Positions 33,125-40,479 of a stretch of DNA of 64,000 nt are shown here, piece after piece. The notes under the pieces are model-generated. The model saw nothing but the letters and a program-made list of their open reading frames with translations, was not told where the DNA came from and made no database searches. The DNA is from Ornithinimicrobium murale. GTDB lineage: Bacteria > Actinomycetota > Actinomycetes > Actinomycetales > Dermatophilaceae. Position numbers and translations under genes: made by a program. Location of the stretch: assembly GCF_003352835.1 (NCBI RefSeq), contig NZ_QLVD01000023.1, forward strand, positions 248,001 to 312,000. The letters run 5' to 3'. Positions within the stretch are counted from its first letter, which is position 1; each line of letters starts with the position of its first letter.

Positions 33125-33206
33125 CGCCTGCCACTACGGCGATGACTCCCTGACGCCCAGCGGGTCGATACCTCCTAACCCAACCATTCGGCATACAGGA
33201 GGAATC

Positions 33207-33944
33207 ATGCGACTGCCCACCGGCGCCGTCGAGACCCGCACCCACCCACCGATCGTGGACCGGGCCACATGGGAGGCCGCCGTGGCTGACCTGCTGGTCC
33301 GCGAGAAGGCCCACACGCGGGAAGGTGACGCGATCGCGGCAGCACGGCGACGGCTGCCGATGACCGAGGTGCCGAGGGGCGCGACGATCGTCGGGCCCCG
33401 GGGCGCCGTCCCGTTCGTGGACGCCTTTGCTGGACGCTCCATGCTGGTCGCCTACTTTCACATGTGGCACGACGGCCACGCCTGGGAGGGGCAGTGTGAG
33501 GGTTGCACGTTCTCGACGGCGCAGATCCAGCTGCCGGAGTATCTCAACGCGCGCGACGTGACGCTGGCGATCTTCAGCGAGGGAAGCTATGAGGAGAGCG
33601 CGCCGTATGCCGAGTTCATGGGCTACCGGCTGCCGTGGTGGTCGGCGCGTGACTCCGCGGGGGTGCTGCTCGGCGACCGAGGGTTTGGCGTGCTGGCGTG
33701 CTATCTGCGGGTGGGAGACCGGGTCTTCGAGACGTGGTGGACCACCGATCGCGGAACCGAGGTGATGGACTGGAGCTATGGCCTGCTCGACCGCACGGTC
33801 TATGGCCGGCAGGAGGCCTGGGAGTCCTCTCCGGAGGGCTGGCCCACCCTGCACGACGAGCATGCCTGGCGGGTGGCGGGACGGCCCACGGCGCAGTGGC
33901 GCGTCACCGACGAACCTGCCGGCGGTGGTCACGGCTGCGGCTGA
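33207..33944 (+). CDS. DUF899 family thioredoxin-like protein
   Basis: A 245-residue protein with a perfect ribosome binding site, AGGAGG, five bases before ATG 33207. Family marks are EAAVADLLVREKAHTREGDA, RRRLPMTEVPRG, then LVAYFHMWHDGHAWEGQCEG, CTFSTAQIQ and MGYRLPWWSARDS, and DRVFETWWTTDRGTEVMDWS. DUF899 proteins have a thioredoxin-like fold without a standard CxxC; the Cys pair in GQCEGCTF could be redox active. Function is not established. It follows the low-GC patch and is closed by a hairpin terminator. Confidence 0.9.
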   Translation: MRLPTGAVETRTHPPIVDRATWEAAVADLLVREKAHTREGDAIAAARRRLPMTEVPRGATIVGPRGAVPFVDAFAGRSMLVAYFHMWHDGHAWEGQCEGCTFSTAQIQLPEYLNARDVTLAIFSEGSYEESAPYAEFMGYRLPWWSARDSAGVLLGDRGFGVLACYLRVGDRVFETWWTTDRGTEVMDWSYGLLDRTVYGRQEAWESSPEGWPTLHDEHAWRVAGRPTAQWRVTDEPAGGGHGCG

Positions 33945-33977
33945 GGTCGACCGCCCCCGGTGCGACCCCGCACATGC

Positions 33978-34007
33978 AGGAAGGCCCCGCCGGAGCGGGG
34001 CCTTCCT
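33978..34007. terminator. Bidirectional hairpin terminator
   Basis: AGGAAGGCCCCGC (33978-33990) pairs perfectly with GCGGGGCCTTCCT (33995-34007) around the loop CGGA. It sits between the DUF899 gene and the convergent NlpC/P60 gene. Confidence 0.88.
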
Positions 34008-34026
34008 GGTGGTTCGTGCTGGTGCG

Positions 34027-34866
34027 TCAGAGAACGCGGCCGTAGCCGCTGACACCCGAGAAGATGGAACGGTAGGTCACGCCGACCGAGGGGTTGCCCG
34101 CGTCGTAGACCATGCCGTTGCCGGCGTAGATGCCGACGTGGTAGGCCGGGTAGCCCCAGAACACCAGGTCGCCGGGCACCGGGTTGCTGACCGGGGTGGC
34201 GTAGGACTGCTGCGCGGATGCGCTGCGGGGCAGGTTGACGCCGACCTGGGCAAAGACGTAGGAGGTGTAGCCGGAGCAGTCGAAGCCGGAGGGGCTGCCG
34301 CCGCCGTAGACATACGGGTAGCCGACGTAGGACGCGGCGATGCCGGTGACGCTGCCACCGTAGGACGGGGCCGGGGCAGCCTCGCGCTCGGTGCTGCGGC
34401 TCGCGGAGTCGTCGGAACGCTCCGAGGTCTCCGTCTCCGTGGTCGTGGAGCCGGTCGAGCTCAGCGTCGATTCTGTGCTCTCGGTCGACTCGGTGACGGG
34501 AGCCGCCTCGACGGGCTCCTCGACGACCGGGGTCACGCCGGTGAACCCGAGCGAGCCGAACTCGGTGTCGACGTCCTCGGGGGCCGCGACGGCCACGGCG
34601 GGCAGGTCGGTGGGCTCGGCCATGATCGGCATGTTGGCGCTCAGCAGGTCGATCGCGGGGGCCGCGTTGACCAGGTTGCCGGACACGACAGAGGCGACCT
34701 CGTCGACGATGCCCTGGGGGTTGGCGCTCGCGGGGGCCACAGCCGTGGCCAGGAGGCCACCGGAGGTCGCGACAACAGCGGTCGTCTTGGCCGAGCGGGA
34801 AATCGTGGCGCCGGCTGCGGTGAGCCGACTGGGCGCGCGGTGGCGACCGGGGGTGCGGTTGGTCAC
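34027..34866 (-). CDS. C40 family (NlpC/P60) cell-wall peptidase
   Basis: A 279-residue exported peptidoglycan endopeptidase. It starts at GTG 34866 with GGAGAGG upstream. The N-terminus is basic, then AVVATSGGLLATAVAPASA ends in an AxA signal cleavage site. A Ser/Thr/Glu-rich linker (about 110-165) leads to the catalytic domain: IAASYVGYPYVYGGGSPSGF, then DCSGYTSYVFAQ with the nucleophile Cys, PGDLVFWGYPAYHVGIY with the catalytic His, and a third polar residue downstream. No cell-wall binding domain is visible. A c-di-AMP riboswitch precedes it, as is known for cell-wall hydrolases of actinobacteria. Confidence 0.94.
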   Translation of the reverse strand: MTNRTPGRHRAPSRLTAAGATISRSAKTTAVVATSGGLLATAVAPASANPQGIVDEVASVVSGNLVNAAPAIDLLSANMPIMAEPTDLPAVAVAAPEDVDTEFGSLGFTGVTPVVEEPVEAAPVTESTESTESTLSSTGSTTTETETSERSDDSASRSTEREAAPAPSYGGSVTGIAASYVGYPYVYGGGSPSGFDCSGYTSYVFAQVGVNLPRSASAQQSYATPVSNPVPGDLVFWGYPAYHVGIYAGNGMVYDAGNPSVGVTYRSIFSGVSGYGRVL

Positions 34867-34883
34867 GGTGTACCTCTCCAAAT

Positions 34884-35046
34884 GCCTACGGGGTGAGCTG
34901 TCGGGCTCGGGCTGGAGTGCGCCCGGAGCTCCGGCGAACCGGAAACTCTTAGCCCCTAGGGGCCGAGGCCCCAAAGGCGGTTCCCCCGCTCCTGCCAGCG
35001 GTGTTCTCAAAGATCCACCCGCAGTGACAGGACTCAGCGCTGCGGG
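34884..35046 (-). promoter_or_regulatory. c-di-AMP riboswitch (ydaO/yuaA type)
   Basis: On the minus strand, 17 bases before the peptidase gene, the leader carries hallmark segments of the ydaO class: CGCTGAGTCCTGTC at the 5' side, GGGGGAACCGCC in the middle, and CCCGACAGCTCACC followed by GTAGGC at the 3' end. Order and spacing fit the class. In actinobacteria this riboswitch controls resuscitation-promoting factors and NlpC/P60 hydrolases, turning them off when c-di-AMP is high. Identified by conserved bases, not by a covariance search. Confidence 0.88.
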
Positions 35047-35319
35047 TAGAGCGCCTCCGGGGAGAGGCAGCGGGAACGAGAGTACACACCAGACCCGCTG
35101 AATGTCACATTTCGGTAAAGGTCCTGTGGATAGAGAACGGCCGCTCGGTGTCAACCGATGCGCTGACCTGCAGGGACGTCGAGCCACTTGACCCAACTCC
35201 CAGAAACCGTGTGAGGGAGTTCACATCACGACACTGCAACGTCTTCGTGCCGTGGGACGTCTATAGGGGCTGGCCCCCGTCAACCTCGCACGCGCCAGAC
35301 GGGTCGTTCCGGGCGCCCC

Positions 35320-36021
35320 TCAGACCGCTTGGGAGACGAAGATGTGCGAGGCGACGTCGTGGGGCAGCGAGACGGCGGTGTCACCCTCCTGCGCACCGGT
35401 GACCACCACGCGGTCGCCCTCGCTGTGAGCGGTCACCCGCTGGCCGGGGGCCACGCCGGCCTCACCCAGGAGTGCGAGCACATCGGGCTCCACCTGCGCG
35501 GGCTCCCCGATGCGCACGACCTCGACCTCGAGGTCGCCTGGGACGTTAGTCAGCACCTCCAGCAGATGCTGGCCGCCAGCCGTCCCGGTGGCGGGGAACT
35601 CCGCGGCGAGCTCGGACAGCCCCGGGATGGGGTTGCCATAGGGCGAGACGTGGGGGTCCTTGATGATCGCCAGGATGCGTTGCTCCACCTGGTCACTCAT
35701 CACGTGCTCCCAGCGGCAGGCCTCCTCGTGCACGTGCGGGAGGTCGAGACCAATCACGTCGACCAGCAGGCGCTCGGCCAGCCGGTGTTTGCGCATCACC
35801 CGGACCGCCGTGCGCCGCCCGTGCTCGGTGAACTTCAGGTGCCGGTCGTCCATCAGGGTCACCAACCCGTCCCGCTCCATGCGGGCCACGGTCTGCGAGA
35901 CCGTCGGGCCGGAGTGACCGAGTCGCTCCGCGATCCGCGCCCGCAAAGGCACCACGCCGTCCTCCTCCAGTTCGAGGATGGACTTCAGATACATCTCGGT
36001 GGTGTCGATCAGGTCAGTCAT
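35320..36021 (-). CDS. ideR: IdeR/DtxR-type iron-dependent transcription repressor
   Basis: A 233-residue metal-activated repressor. Residues 1-75 form the winged HTH (LIDTTEMYLKSILELEEDGV, ARIAERLGHSGPTVSQTVAR, MERDGLVTLMDDRHLKFTEH). The dimerisation and metal domain has MRKHRLAERLLVDVIGLDL and HEEACRWEHVMSDQVEQRI, where the Cys, Glu and His ligands of the two DtxR metal sites are kept, followed by SPYGNPIPGL. The C-terminal 80 residues are the SH3-like domain. Start ATG 36021 is the family start; extra sequence upstream is not conserved. It probably controls iron uptake and storage genes elsewhere. Confidence 0.93.
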   Translation of the reverse strand: MTDLIDTTEMYLKSILELEEDGVVPLRARIAERLGHSGPTVSQTVARMERDGLVTLMDDRHLKFTEHGRRTAVRVMRKHRLAERLLVDVIGLDLPHVHEEACRWEHVMSDQVEQRILAIIKDPHVSPYGNPIPGLSELAAEFPATGTAGGQHLLEVLTNVPGDLEVEVVRIGEPAQVEPDVLALLGEAGVAPGQRVTAHSEGDRVVVTGAQEGDTAVSLPHDVASHIFVSQAV

Positions 36022-36161
36022 GGTGGCCCTCCGTGGCAACTCAAGGTCTGCCCTCGATCCTACTGAGACAACGCGCAATCCCCGCTTTGTGACGGTCGGG
36101 GCCTTGTTCAACAGACTCACCGCTTAGCATGGTGCGCGATTCCCACGACCGCAGGAGAACC

Positions 36162-36863
36162 ATGCCCAGGCCGGACCGATCGACCAGCAAGGCTGCCAAG
36201 AGCGGCAAGACCAAGGGGGGCAAGCCTCCCCAGGGTGCCGCCGCCGACCGCCAGGCACGTGTCGCGGCGATCCAGAAGAAGGCGAGCTCCTCGGGTCGCC
36301 GGAGCACCTCGGTGATCTGGATCGCCCTCGCCCTGGTGCTAGTCCTCATCGCCGGCCTGGTGGCTTGGGCCGTGATCGACCAGCAGAACAACCGCCCCGG
36401 GATGGGCGCCGTCGTGACCTATGACGAGCTGGACGACCCCAGTGACGACCTGGGTCGCAACCACGTGCAGACGGCTGTGGAGTACCAGCAGCACCCGCCG
36501 GTCGGTGGTGACCACCACCCTCGCTGGCTGAACTGCGGGATCTACGAGGAGCCCGTGCCCAGCCACCACGCGGTCCACAGCCTGGAGCACGGGGCGATCT
36601 GGCTCACCTACCAGCCCGGCATCGCCGAGGGCGACCTGGACGCCCTGCGCGACCTGGCCTCCCAGGAGTTCATGCTGCTGTCTCCCTATGAGGGCCAGGA
36701 GCACCCGATCATGGCCACCGCCTGGGGCCGTCAGCTCGGGGTGCAGAACGGCGATGACACCCGCCTCGAGCAGTTCATCCGCGACTGGCGGCAGGGCCCG
36801 CAGACCCCGGAGCCGGGCGCCGCCTGCACCGGTGGCACGTCCGTGGACCTGGTCGGCGGCTGA
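36162..36863 (+). CDS. DUF3105 domain-containing membrane protein
   Basis: A 233-residue protein starting at ATG 36162 with AGGAG upstream. The first 50 residues are Lys/Ser/Gly-rich and cytosolic, then one membrane span (VIWIALALVLVLIAGLVAWA), then the outer DUF3105 domain (HPPVGGDHHPRWLNCGIYEE, then HAVHSLEHGAIWLTYQPG). The many His residues and a Cys suggest metal binding, perhaps copper. It is followed after three bases by a DUF305 gene, a conserved actinobacterial pair. The function of DUF3105 is not established. Confidence 0.9.
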   Translation: MPRPDRSTSKAAKSGKTKGGKPPQGAAADRQARVAAIQKKASSSGRRSTSVIWIALALVLVLIAGLVAWAVIDQQNNRPGMGAVVTYDELDDPSDDLGRNHVQTAVEYQQHPPVGGDHHPRWLNCGIYEEPVPSHHAVHSLEHGAIWLTYQPGIAEGDLDALRDLASQEFMLLSPYEGQEHPIMATAWGRQLGVQNGDDTRLEQFIRDWRQGPQTPEPGAACTGGTSVDLVGG

Positions 36864-36866
36864 GCA

Positions 36867-37649
36867 GTGGTCGCCGACACCGACGCCACGGAGCAGACCG
36901 CGCCACGCGGGTCACGCTTCGGCCGTGTCGGCGTCGGCGTGCTCGCGGCCGTCGCGGTCATCGGCCTGATCCTCGGAACCCAACTGGGCTGGTTGGTGTT
37001 CGGTAACACGACACCGGGCGATGAGAGCGTCGCGGCCGGCTTCGCCCGGGACATGGGCGAGCACCACGCCCAGGCGGTCGAGATGTCCCTGGAGGTGCTG
37101 CAGACCACCGAGGCCGACGACGTGCGGGCACTCGCCACCGACATCGCCTCCACGCAGGGCAACCAGCAGGGCCAGATGGAGGGGTGGATCCGCACCTGGG
37201 GCCTGCCGATGGCACGCCCCGGCGACCGGATGGACTGGATGGACCAGTCCGGCATGACCCACTCCATGCACCAGGTCGAGGGCGCCCCGATGGCCGGCAT
37301 GGCCAATCCCGAGCAGATGGAGTCACTCCGGGCCGCCGAGGGCGAGGCGGCCGACGTGCTCTATCTGCAGTTGATGATCACCCACCACATCGCCGGGGTC
37401 GAGATGGCCCAGGCTGCCGTCGACGGCGGCGTCGAGGGCGAGGTCGAGCGCCTGGCGGCCGCCATGGTCAACGGTCAGGAGTCCGAGATCGACCTCATGC
37501 TCGGCATGCTCGAGGAGCGTGGCGAGCAGTCCCAGGAGCAGTCCGGGTTGACGGTGGGCGTGGCCGAGCAGAGTGAGCCGATGGAGCATGAGGACATGGG
37601 CCACGGCGACGGGGCCGACGAGACCGACGGCGGCCACGCCGACCACTGA
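36867..37649 (+). CDS. DUF305 domain-containing membrane protein
   Basis: A 260-residue protein from GTG 36867, three bases after the DUF3105 stop. One N-terminal span (VGVLAAVAVIGLILGTQLGW) anchors an outer four-helix ferritin-like domain with the repeated DUF305 motif: FARDMGEHHAQAVEMSLEVL and LYLQLMITHHIAGVEMAQAA. Between them is a Met-rich segment (HSMHQVEGAPMAGMANPEQM), and the C-terminus is His/Met/Asp-rich (MEHEDMGHGDG, HADH). These residues suggest copper or other soft-metal binding. It is probably an operon partner of DUF3105. Confidence 0.92.
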   Translation: MVADTDATEQTAPRGSRFGRVGVGVLAAVAVIGLILGTQLGWLVFGNTTPGDESVAAGFARDMGEHHAQAVEMSLEVLQTTEADDVRALATDIASTQGNQQGQMEGWIRTWGLPMARPGDRMDWMDQSGMTHSMHQVEGAPMAGMANPEQMESLRAAEGEAADVLYLQLMITHHIAGVEMAQAAVDGGVEGEVERLAAAMVNGQESEIDLMLGMLEERGEQSQEQSGLTVGVAEQSEPMEHEDMGHGDGADETDGGHADH

Positions 37650-37683
37650 GGCCAGCCCGCTCACCCGGCCAGCAACGCGCCTG

Positions 37684-38376
37684 CTAGGGCTGTAGCCGGC
37701 TGACAGCCCAGGACGCCGCGTCGTCCAACCCACCCCCGCCCACCCGGGCGAGCACCAGACGGTCGTGCAGCCGGTTGACCCGGCCGGCCCAGAACTCCAC
37801 GCGGTCGGCCCGGACCCGGAACGCACCCCAGTGCTCCGGCACCGGCACGTCGTCGGGACGTCCACGGTCAGGGAACCGGGCGGCATACTCTGCATAGGCG
37901 GTCTCGAGCTGCAGTCGGCCGGCGACCGGCTGGGACTGGTCCGAGGCCCAGGCGCTGATCCGCGAGCCCCAGGGACGCTGCCGGAAGTAGTCCTTCACCT
38001 CGGCCCGGTCGACCAGCTCGGCCACGCCGCGGAACCGGATGGCGCGGAACATGCTCGGCCAGGTCAGGCTCGCCGCGACCTGGGGGCGGGCGACCAGCTG
38101 TCGGCCCTTGGTCGACTGCAGGTTGGTGACGAAGCCCGGGCCGCGCGGGTCCAGGAAGCGCATGAGCACCGTGCGCACGTCCGGCCCGTTCTCATCCACT
38201 GTCGCCACCGAGAGCGCGTCCGGTTCGGGCACGTCCCCCTGCTCCTGCTGGCGGGTCCGCGCCTCCTCGACCCACCGGCTGATCTGTTCGAAGGGCGTCG
38301 CCGCGAGCTGGTCCTCCCCCAGGCCGGTCCCCACATAGTCGACTCGCTGCATCTGTCCCTCCGCACCCGTCGCCAT
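37684..38376 (-). CDS. pdxH: Pyridoxamine 5'-phosphate oxidase PdxH
   Basis: A 230-residue FMN enzyme oxidising pyridoxamine- or pyridoxine-5'-phosphate to pyridoxal phosphate. Family marks: PFEQISRWVEEARTRQQ, DALSVATVDENGPDVRTVLM, RGPGFVTNLQSTKGRQL, FRQRPWGSRISAWASDQSQP, and the C-terminal signature VEFWAGRVNRLHDR. The start at ATG 38376 gives the normal length; ATG 38352 is an alternative. It is convergent with the DUF305 gene and divergent from a hypothetical gene at 38438. Confidence 0.96.
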   Translation of the reverse strand: MATGAEGQMQRVDYVGTGLGEDQLAATPFEQISRWVEEARTRQQEQGDVPEPDALSVATVDENGPDVRTVLMRFLDPRGPGFVTNLQSTKGRQLVARPQVAASLTWPSMFRAIRFRGVAELVDRAEVKDYFRQRPWGSRISAWASDQSQPVAGRLQLETAYAEYAARFPDRGRPDDVPVPEHWGAFRVRADRVEFWAGRVNRLHDRLVLARVGGGGLDDAASWAVSRLQP

Positions 38377-38437
38377 GCTCTGAGTATGCCGCCCGCTTAG
38401 GCTGGGTGGGCAAGGTCCAGTCCCAGGGAGGTGCACG

Positions 38438-38956
38438 ATGGCAGGCAAGGGCAAGGCAGCGGGCCGGCTGATCAAGTACGGGCCGATCGCCGTCACTGCC
38501 GCGCAGCGGTGGGGCCCGGTCGTCTGGGAGCAGGTGAAGAACCAGCGCGAGCCGGCCGAGAAGTTCGTCCAGGACAAGGTGGCCAAGGGCAACCAGAGGA
38601 AGAAGGCGATGGCCCACGCGGCCACCGTGATCGACGGCTCGGTGCTGCAGGTCTTCCACCTCAACACGGCGCACTGGGTGGTCTTCTCCGGTGACGACCC
38701 GATCGCGGTCCATCCGCCGGCCCAGGCCTCCTTCGAGGAGCTGCTGGACCGTGCCGACCTGGGCAAGCGGGTGCGCCCAGCGGAGAGTTCCGTCACGATC
38801 AAGGTCCCCAGACCCCGGCGACGCGCCAGGGGAGCCACCGCCTGGGTGCCGCGCGAGGAGCCGGCGAGCGGTCCGCATACGGCTGACTCTCCGGTGGCCC
38901 CCGGCCGGGTGCTGCGGGGCGAGCTCAGCGACGGGCCGGACGAACAGCCGAGCTAG
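38438..38956 (+). CDS. Hypothetical protein, 172 aa
   Basis: It starts AGKGKAAGRLIKYGPIAVTA with a basic amphipathic N-terminus, continues AMAHAATVIDGSVLQVFHLN and HWVVFSGDDPIAVHPPAQAS, then SFEELLDRADLGKRVRP, and ends in a basic, disordered tail. Proteins of this layout are frequent and uncharacterised in Micrococcales; I do not know a function. The gene overlaps the convergent MFS gene by 32 bases at their 3' ends. ATG 38438 has AGGAGG eight bases upstream. Confidence 0.8.
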   Translation: MAGKGKAAGRLIKYGPIAVTAAQRWGPVVWEQVKNQREPAEKFVQDKVAKGNQRKKAMAHAATVIDGSVLQVFHLNTAHWVVFSGDDPIAVHPPAQASFEELLDRADLGKRVRPAESSVTIKVPRPRRRARGATAWVPREEPASGPHTADSPVAPGRVLRGELSDGPDEQPS

Positions 38957-40343
38957 TCGGGTCCTCCCTGCGGTTGGGCGGCACCTTGATCAGCATGCTC
39001 AACACCGCACCGAGGGCAGCCAGCAGCATCGGATAGACACAGACATAGACCCGCCAGGCCGTGTCGGCCCGCGTGCCCGGATCGTCCCCCGAGTAGTAGC
39101 CGAACAGGGCGCCCAGCGAGGCCAGGGCAAGGCCCGCCACAGCGCCGGCGAGCCGACCGAAGAAGCCGAAGGCGGCCAGGAAGACGCCCTCCCGGTGTGC
39201 CCCGTGGACGGCCGTGTCCTCATCCAGGACCCGGGCGATGACCAGGTCGTTGCTGGCGAGCATGCCGCTGTAGCCCACCCCGACGCAGAGGCCCGCCAGG
39301 ATCGCGGTGAGCAGGTCGTGGGCGAGATAGAGCGGGACGAATCCCGCGGCGAGCAGAACCAGGGACAGCCGCCAGGCAAACGGCGCACCCTTGGCCCGGA
39401 CCACCGTCGCCCACCCGGCCAGGAACCCGACGGTGGCCAGGATGACCACCCCCTGCAGATAGAGGGCGTAGGCGACCTCCAGGCCCAGGGAGTAGCGCAC
39501 GTAGAGCTGGACGCCGGTGAGCACGAGGCCCATCGCGCTGAGGTAGCAGGCGCTGACGACCCCGATCTGCCAGAACCGCGGGTTGGTGAGGATCGCGGTC
39601 ACGGTCGGCAGGAAGGGCGGTCGGCGGGCGTGCACCGCCCTGGGGTCCTCGCGGACGCCGAGGCTCATGTAGAGGATGACGGCGCACGCCAGCACGCCGT
39701 AGAGGATCGCGGTGACCGTGAACCCCTCGGTCGTCTGCTCCGTCCCGAAGACCGAGGTCGTCAGCCACGGGGTGAGCGCCAGGGAGACGACGAGGGCGAG
39801 CAGTTGGAAGCCCTGGCGCAGTGCGTTGGCGACGGCCCGGCGGCGCTCGTGCGGGAACAGCTCGGGCAGCAGGGCCCCGTAGTTGGTGTTGATCATCGAG
39901 TCGCTGGCCTCGCACAGGATGGCGAAGGCCGCGAACCACACGACCAGGCCGGCACCCTCGAGCGACTCAGGCACCGAGAACAGCGCGATGGTGCCCAGCG
40001 CGAGGACCGGCGCGCCGACCAGGAGCCAGGGGCGCCGTCGCCCCCAGCGGGTGCGGGTGCGGTCGGACAGGTAACCCAGGACCGGGTTGTCGAGGGCGTC
40101 GATGATCGCGTAGGCCACCATCACGATCCCGTAGAGGCGCACATCGAGGCCGAGCAGGTCGACGTAGAACAGGATCAGCGAGCCCTTGATCATGTTGATC
40201 GGGATCGAGGTCCCGAACATGCCGACGGCATAGCGCGCCGGGTGGGTCGCGCGCGGACCGTCACTGGTGGGCTCCGGCGCCCGCGCGGAGTGCGCTTCGT
40301 GCGGTCCAACGGCCCCGCTGGTGGTGGGCTCCGGTCCGGTCAC
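38925..40343 (-). CDS. MFS transporter, GPH-like (MFS_2)
   Basis: A 472-residue inner-membrane protein with about twelve spans, of the glycoside-pentoside-hexuronide/MFS_2 type. Marks: YAVGMFGTSIPINMIKGSLI, IDALDNPVLGYLSDRTRTRW (the A-like motif DxxxGxxxDRTRTRWGRRRP), and later LPELFPHERRRAVANALRQG. The first about 40 residues are hydrophilic and Pro-rich. GTG 40343 is the best start; sequence upstream in frame overlaps the 40-bp palindromic repeat. The substrate is probably a sugar or another small solute; this cannot be settled here. Confidence 0.9.
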   Translation of the reverse strand: MTGPEPTTSGAVGPHEAHSARAPEPTSDGPRATHPARYAVGMFGTSIPINMIKGSLILFYVDLLGLDVRLYGIVMVAYAIIDALDNPVLGYLSDRTRTRWGRRRPWLLVGAPVLALGTIALFSVPESLEGAGLVVWFAAFAILCEASDSMINTNYGALLPELFPHERRRAVANALRQGFQLLALVVSLALTPWLTTSVFGTEQTTEGFTVTAILYGVLACAVILYMSLGVREDPRAVHARRPPFLPTVTAILTNPRFWQIGVVSACYLSAMGLVLTGVQLYVRYSLGLEVAYALYLQGVVILATVGFLAGWATVVRAKGAPFAWRLSLVLLAAGFVPLYLAHDLLTAILAGLCVGVGYSGMLASNDLVIARVLDEDTAVHGAHREGVFLAAFGFFGRLAGAVAGLALASLGALFGYYSGDDPGTRADTAWRVYVCVYPMLLAALGAVLSMLIKVPPNRREDPTSSAVRPARR

Positions 40344-40415
40344 GTGGTCAGCCTGCCAGACACGCGCCGGGTGGCCGCACCGCTCGGCGTGAGAGTGACC
40401 CCGCTTTCGTAGTGT

Positions 40416-40455
40416 GGCCGCGCTTTTGTGTGCACGGGCACGCATTCCAGCGGCC
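40416..40455. repeat. 40-bp palindromic element (copy 1 of 3)
   Basis: Bounded by GGCCGC and GCGGCC inverted ends, with internal CTTTTG and a GTGC/GCAC inner pairing. It is highly similar to the elements at 57931-57970 and 58059-58098. It lies between the stop of the gamma-glutamyltransferase gene and the start of the MFS gene. Confidence 0.8.
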
Positions 40456-40479
40456 AGACGCGGGGCGAATCCCGCGCGG

